A stretch of 10,379 bases of DNA from Synergistaceae bacterium (GTDB lineage: Bacteria; Synergistota; Synergistia; Synergistales; Synergistaceae). The notes beneath the pieces were generated by a model, which was given only the letters and a program-made list of their open reading frames with translations, had not been told where the DNA came from and did not search any database. Where the stretch lies: the NCBI GenBank assembly GCA_031290815.1, contig JAISLO010000093.1:1-10379 (forward strand), in the 5' to 3' direction. Positions 7,093 to 10,379 of the stretch are shown in pieces (position 1 is the stretch's first letter; every line of letters starts with the position of its first letter). The translations under genes and the position numbers were made by a program.

Positions 7093-7865
7093 TTTATCTC
7101 CGCGTTGACGTTGAGCAGACTCGGGTCGATGCCCAGCATCGCCAGAGTCTCCGAAACCTCCTGCCTCTTCGCCTCGGAATCGGAGATCGTAGGAATATGG
7201 TGCGCCGTTGATTGTGACTGAGACTGCGGCTGAGGCTGCGTCTGTGACAGCGGCACGCCGGAGTCATGCCTGCTCATTATATTGTAAGCGCTCGCCGGAA
7301 CCTGGATTCTGCCAGTGGACTCGGCTCGTTCCAGGACGCTCGCGATCTCGTTGATAAACGACCTGATGTTGGCAAAGCCGGCGCTCCTCAGAGTCTGAAG
7401 GTTCTGGAGCTCATGCCCGTAATGGGCTATCGCGGACTCGGCGTCCTGGATCATCCTCTCCGCCTTGACCCTGGACTCGGCTATTATATTCTCCGCCGCG
7501 ACATTCGCCTGGTTTATCCTGTCCTCTGCAGCCCTCGCGGCGGCGGCGAGCTTGTCCTCACACGCCAGAGCGGCTGAGTTGATCGTCTCCTCCGCGACTC
7601 TGGTGGCGTTACGCAGCTTCTCCTCGGACGTGCGCTGCGCCATCAGAAGAGCCTCGTGAAGCGAGCCCTTTATGTTGTCGTAGTCGCCAAGCCTCTCCGC
7701 CTGTTCCTCCATGATGCGCTCATAGTCCTTGGTCCGCTGAACATATACCTGAATACATTCAGCAACCTTGTCGAGAAACTCGTCGACCTCGGCAGGATCG
7801 TAACCCCTCATTGTTTTCTTAAACGCCTGGTTTACAACATCCAACGAACTTAAAAGGTCGCTCAT
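7089..7865 (-). CDS. divIVA: DivIVA-family cell division/polarity coiled-coil protein
   Basis: A 258-residue protein. The N-terminal DivIVA signature is clear: SDLLSSLDVVNQAF (2-15) then RGYDPAEVDEFLDKV (20-34). In this family the first 60 residues bind the membrane at negatively curved sites (poles, septum) and the rest is coiled coil. Here a long alpha-helical region covers about 30-185. It contains six uninterrupted 11-residue repeats (77-142) with a glutamate at the same position in each. A Gln/Ser/Pro linker (SQTQPQPQSQSQS, 207-219) leads to a short conserved-looking C-terminal helix, EAKRQEVSETLAMLGIDPSL (231-250). DivIVA proteins recruit division, wall-growth or chromosome-anchoring partners. 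ATG at 7865 is chosen over an in-frame ATG at 7886 because a strong GGGGGAG lies 8 bases before it. yggS lies upstream, as in the Firmicutes ylmE-divIVA neighbourhood, though sepF and ylmG are absent. recG follows, probably translationally coupled. Confidence 0.9.
   Translation of the reverse strand: MSDLLSSLDVVNQAFKKTMRGYDPAEVDEFLDKVAECIQVYVQRTKDYERIMEEQAERLGDYDNIKGSLHEALLMAQRTSEEKLRNATRVAEETINSAALACEDKLAAAARAAEDRINQANVAAENIIAESRVKAERMIQDAESAIAHYGHELQNLQTLRSAGFANIRSFINEIASVLERAESTGRIQVPASAYNIMSRHDSGVPLSQTQPQPQSQSQSTAHHIPTISDSEAKRQEVSETLAMLGIDPSLLNVNAEIN
7098..7101 (-). promoter_or_regulatory. Candidate Shine-Dalgarno for recG inside the divIVA 3' end
   Basis: On the minus strand GGAG is followed by five bases and then CTGA, in which the CTG would start recG and the TGA ends divIVA. 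The arrangement fits translational coupling, with ribosomes terminating divIVA and reinitiating on recG. It is the best site near the conserved recG N-terminus. Confidence 0.4.
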
Positions 7866-7873
7866 TGTCCTCA

Positions 7874-7880
7874 CTCCCCC
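7874..7880 (-). promoter_or_regulatory. Ribosome binding site that fixes the divIVA start
   Basis: GGGGGAG on the minus strand ends 8 bases before the ATG at 7865. The alternative in-frame ATG at 7886 lies upstream of this site and has only a poorly spaced AGGA. A GTG at 7874 is also in frame but lacks good spacing. Confidence 0.7.
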
Positions 7881-7920
7881 GTTCATTATCCTTTATATGC
7901 CAATCATGCGCAATACAGTA

Positions 7921-7926
7921 ATTATA
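7921..7926 (-). promoter_or_regulatory. Putative -10 box upstream of divIVA
   Basis: A perfect TATAAT on the minus strand lies 55 bases before the divIVA start, in the short gap after yggS and overlapping none of the coding sequence. The bases at the expected -35 distance (7944-7949, GCGCGA) do not resemble TTGACA. It could give divIVA-recG its own transcript in addition to read-through from nrdJ-hlyD-yggS. Confidence 0.35.
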
Positions 7927-7932
7927 CAAGGT

Positions 7933-8661
7933 TCAAAAATGTCTCGCGCCAAAAATTCCTGTTCCGATTCTCACCATCGTGCTGCCTTCCTCGATTGCGG
8001 CCTCGAAATCACCGCTCATCCCCATCGACAGATGCGGAACATCTATTCCGCATCGATCCCTGACCGAGGCGGCAAGCCTCCCGAGAAGACCGAACGATGC
8101 CTTAGTCTCGCTCTCCCCACCGCCCAGCGGACCTATCGTCATGAGCCCCTCCACGCTGAGGAGGGGGCATTCCGAGACGATTTTCTGCGCGAGATTTACG
8201 CATTCGCCGGGCTCGACTCCGCCCTTCGACAGTTCATTTGACGTGTTCACCTCGATCATAACGGGATAGCGGCCGCGGGTTTCCTCTCCCGATTCGATGC
8301 GCTCTCTCATCACGCGATCGACCGACGCGGCCAGTTCATATCCGTCGATGCTCTGGATACAACTGAAAAGGCCCACAGCCTTGCGAACCTTGTTTCTCTG
8401 CAGACGCCCGATCATGTGCCAAACGGCCGGACCTCCGTTCCATCCGGCGGCCTTCTCCGCGCGTTCCTGCACCCTGTTCTCTCCAAAGAGCGTTATACCA
8501 CATTCGAGGGCATAATACATCAGTTCGAGCGGCTGAAACTTCGACACGCCTATAATCGTTATGCCGCCGGCGTCCCTGCCGGCCCTGCCGGCCGCGGAAC
8601 TCACCCGCTCCCTGATCTCGCGGACATTGTTCCGTATCGAACCGCGCGCGTCCTCTACCAC
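7933..8661 (-). CDS. yggS: YggS/YlmE/PROSC-family pyridoxal 5'-phosphate homeostasis protein
   Basis: A 242-residue, single-domain PLP-binding protein of the alanine racemase N-terminal fold, at the usual family length. The PLP lysine is Lys41 in GVSKFQP. Further family motifs are FGENRVQE (59-66), WHMIGRLQRNK (81-91), GLMTIGPLG (172-180), MSMGMSGDFEAAI-type loop (212-222) and VRIGTGIFGAR (230-240), which together surround the phosphate and pyridine ring. Members of this family have no established catalytic reaction; they buffer free PLP and affect amino acid and keto acid pools. Start is GTG at 8661, overlapping the stop of the HlyD-like gene by 7 bases (GTGGTAG), so translation is probably coupled. 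In Firmicutes the orthologue ylmE sits upstream of divIVA, as here. No key residue appears to be missing. Confidence 0.93.
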   Translation of the reverse strand: MVEDARGSIRNNVREIRERVSSAAGRAGRDAGGITIIGVSKFQPLELMYYALECGITLFGENRVQERAEKAAGWNGGPAVWHMIGRLQRNKVRKAVGLFSCIQSIDGYELAASVDRVMRERIESGEETRGRYPVMIEVNTSNELSKGGVEPGECVNLAQKIVSECPLLSVEGLMTIGPLGGGESETKASFGLLGRLAASVRDRCGIDVPHLSMGMSGDFEAAIEEGSTMVRIGTGIFGARHF

Positions 8662-9611
8662 AGCTTGACCCTGCCCTCTCTCGCCGTGTCGCCATCCACG
8701 ACCACAGCGTCGCCCAGCTTCAGGCCGTCCGTCACGAGGTACTTTCCCCCGTCGATCACCCGTCCCTTTATCTCCGAGAAGTGGGATGACGAACCCCTCA
8801 GCACGAACGCGCCCTTCAGTCCGTTTATATTGGTCACGGCAGTCTCCGGAATGGAGACTCCCGACATGGTCCCCAATCCTATTATGAGCTTGTAATTCCG
8901 GGACAATATCAAGTCCGGCGGGAACCAGGGCATGCTCATGTGTATCTTCACCCTGTGCCCCACGTCTATATATGCAAGGACCTCGGCCCCAGACGGCGTG
9001 TCGAGATGATCCATCTTAACCATCACCCTGTTTGACTCTATATGTTCCCTGAGGTTTCCCACAATATCCGCATAACCGATGAAGCGAAGATTCTGGGGCT
9101 GCGGCACGATCTTGCCGATCGGGGCATCCTTCTTCACCTTCGCGCCGTCGGCGAGCGCTTTGATCCTCGGAGACTCGGGAAGCTCCCCCTCTCCAAGCCA
9201 GAGGGAGGAGTATCTCCAGCTGTCCTCCAGACCGTCCACTCCGGCGACGAAATAGCCCTCGTTCACAGCCCTCACGTTGTATTCCTTCGACCCGGATGAG
9301 ACACGCGCCACAACCGCCCCCTTCTCGATCCGAACAGGGCCCGATCCCCTGGGGAAGCGAGCGGTTCCGGACACAGGCGACGTGAGGACGATCTCGTCCC
9401 AGTGGAACACCCCGTCAACCTCTGCGACATCCTCCCGCACTATCGGTACGGCCCACGTTATCTCCGGGTGAAGGCTGTCATAGTGCCTGAAGTAAGATCT
9501 GAAAGCATAGATCCAGCCGCACACCATGAGGCCCACGCAGATAAAATAGAAAACCTTGTATGCCGCGCTCTTCACTCCGTCATCTTGTTTTGGCTGTTTC
9601 TGCGGTTTCAA
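8655..9611 (-). CDS. HlyD/membrane-fusion-like protein anchored by one N-terminal helix
   Basis: A 318-residue protein with a short charged N-terminus, one membrane segment (about 18-37) and an extracytoplasmic remainder. Residues 76-105 (TSPVSGTARF, then RIEKGAVVARV) resemble the first half of a biotinyl/lipoyl-like barrel-sandwich, and about 113-170 could be the second half (VRAVNEGYF, then DGAKVKKDAPIGKIV). Residues 211-310 look like the beta-barrel and membrane-proximal domains of membrane fusion proteins (SIPETAV at 253-259; DGLKLGDAVVVDGD at 295-308). A long alpha-helical hairpin, typical of HlyD and AcrA, is not visible, and no ABC or RND transporter gene is adjacent. The start is TTG at 9611: the frame is closed by a TGA five codons upstream, and the ribosome site is weak. 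It lies 26 bases after nrdJ and overlaps yggS by 7 bases. A role as an efflux adaptor is only a fold-based guess; a cell-envelope structural role is equally possible. Confidence 0.75.
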   Translation of the reverse strand: MKPQKQPKQDDGVKSAAYKVFYFICVGLMVCGWIYAFRSYFRHYDSLHPEITWAVPIVREDVAEVDGVFHWDEIVLTSPVSGTARFPRGSGPVRIEKGAVVARVSSGSKEYNVRAVNEGYFVAGVDGLEDSWRYSSLWLGEGELPESPRIKALADGAKVKKDAPIGKIVPQPQNLRFIGYADIVGNLREHIESNRVMVKMDHLDTPSGAEVLAYIDVGHRVKIHMSMPWFPPDLILSRNYKLIIGLGTMSGVSIPETAVTNINGLKGAFVLRGSSSHFSEIKGRVIDGGKYLVTDGLKLGDAVVVDGDTAREGRVKLW

Positions 9612-9637
9612 TATCCCATCATCTCACAGATTTCGAC

Positions 9638-10379
9638 TCAGTAACACTTGGAATAATCGCACGACACGCATCTCAGACACCCCTCGGCGTGTACCGTCGG
9701 AGCGCCGCAAGCCGGGCACATGTCGTCCTTCGATATCTCCACGGTCTCTCCGAGCGCGCGCTCCAACCCCTTCGCTATCGCGTCCGGAAGGCTAAGTATA
9801 ACACCGTCGTTCTCGAAGACGGGCTGACTGCCGCCTATTCCCTTGAGCTGTTCTATTATCTCCTTGACCGGCACACCACTCCGCAGCAGCAGGGATATCA
9901 GCCTTCCAAGGGCCTCCGTGTGGGCCTGCGTGTCCTTGCCGGACTTTCCCAGTGTTGCGAAGAGCTCGAACGGCTGACCTCCGAAAGGAGAGAGGGTGAG
10001 GTCGAGGTTGCCGAAATTCGTGCGGATCTTCACCGTGCTGCCCTGAAGGTTTGGCGGCCTCTTGCGCGGCTTGACCTTGCCCGTCCCTGAAGCCTTGGCG
10101 CTTTGTTCCTTTTCGACGCCGTGATACAAAACCTGCATGTCCCTGCACCGATCGCGGTAGATCGTTATGCCCTTGCAGCCGAGGCTGTATGACAGGAGGT
10201 ACGCCTGCCTAACGTCCTCGACAGTGGCCGAGTTCGTCATGTTTATCGTCTTGCTGACGGCGTTGTCCGTATACTTCTGAAACGCCGCCTGCATCTCGAC
10301 GTGCTCTTGAAACGGAACGTCATGCGCGGTTACGAATATATCCTTGATACGCCTCGACACGTCGACTTCGGACATGGTC
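9638..10379 (-). CDS. nrdJ: Adenosylcobalamin-dependent (class II) ribonucleotide reductase, C-terminal part
   Basis: The frame runs off the right edge; only about the last 247 residues are visible and the catalytic barrel is mostly outside. Residue numbers here count from the ATG at 10375, which is internal. QAAFQKYTDNAVSKTINM (29-46) and LGCKGITIYRD (65-75) are hallmarks of the end of the class II catalytic domain. A basic linker (98-108) follows, then a TSCPD-type domain (about 112-205) containing GKSGKDTQAHTEALGRLISL (143-162). The tail has a zinc-ribbon-like CPACG (220-224) and CLRCVSCDYSKC (233-244). Cysteines near the C-terminus of these enzymes shuttle reducing equivalents to the active site. 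The enzyme reduces ribonucleotides to deoxyribonucleotides using coenzyme B12, independently of oxygen. It is the most upstream visible gene of the minus-strand run. Any cobalamin riboswitch or NrdR box would lie beyond the window. Confidence 0.93.
   Translation of the reverse strand, partial: TMSEVDVSRRIKDIFVTAHDVPFQEHVEMQAAFQKYTDNAVSKTINMTNSATVEDVRQAYLLSYSLGCKGITIYRDRCRDMQVLYHGVEKEQSAKASGTGKVKPRKRPPNLQGSTVKIRTNFGNLDLTLSPFGGQPFELFATLGKSGKDTQAHTEALGRLISLLLRSGVPVKEIIEQLKGIGGSQPVFENDGVILSLPDAIAKGLERALGETVEISKDDMCPACGAPTVHAEGCLRCVSCDYSKCY

Noticed and set aside
8576..8594. Short direct repeat CCTGCCGGC inside yggS
   Set aside because: It simply encodes the repeated Gly-Arg-Ala in the helix of a conserved protein (SSAAGRAGRDAGG); too short to call a repeat element.

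Overview
The window looks like chromosome of a GC-rich, DivIVA-encoding anaerobe. The gene set is a class II (adenosylcobalamin) ribonucleotide reductase with a C-terminal zinc ribbon, a single-helix HlyD-like protein, a YggS/YlmE PLP protein, DivIVA and RecG in one unidirectional run, with frequent GTG/TTG starts and frequent ATA isoleucine codons. My best guess is Synergistota or a deep-branching Firmicutes-like lineage. This rests on gene content only and is low confidence.

Plus strand, left part (1-5162). A DrmB-family gene (DUF1998; the family of the DISARM defence component) runs in from the left edge and ends at 1652. It is visibly less GC-rich than the rest (43-50% on three hand-counted 60-base lines, against 60-62% on two lines of the next gene), which suggests an acquired defence segment ending here. 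A 146-base spacer with a TATAAT box follows. Then comes a two-gene unit: a MrfA/YprA/Hrq1-type DEAH helicase with a C-terminal four-cysteine DUF1998 domain (1799-4081), and an unrecognised multi-pass membrane protein with an acidic linker and a soluble C-terminal domain (4083-5162). The nuclease MrfB, partner of MrfA in Bacillus, is not visible.

Minus strand, right part (10379 down to 5041). A tightly packed run reads nrdJ (3' part only), an HlyD-like membrane-anchored protein, yggS, divIVA, recG. hlyD and yggS overlap by 7 bases, and divIVA and recG appear to overlap as well. A 67-base gap before divIVA (yggS stop to divIVA start) carries a TATAAT box and a strong Shine-Dalgarno. It probably allows separate transcription of divIVA-recG.

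The two halves converge. The last 122 bases of recG lie antisense to the last 40 codons of the membrane protein gene, so there is no room for an ordinary intergenic terminator. recG is also odd at its 5' end: the conserved RecG N-terminus continues upstream of the first usable TTG codon, and the only suitable start is a CTG overlapping the divIVA stop.

I see no RNA genes, CRISPR arrays, insertion sequences or attachment sites. No gene-free stretch exceeds 300 bases. The items most worth following are the DrmB gene at the edge, the helicase-membrane protein pair, the long convergent overlap and the non-AUG recG start.
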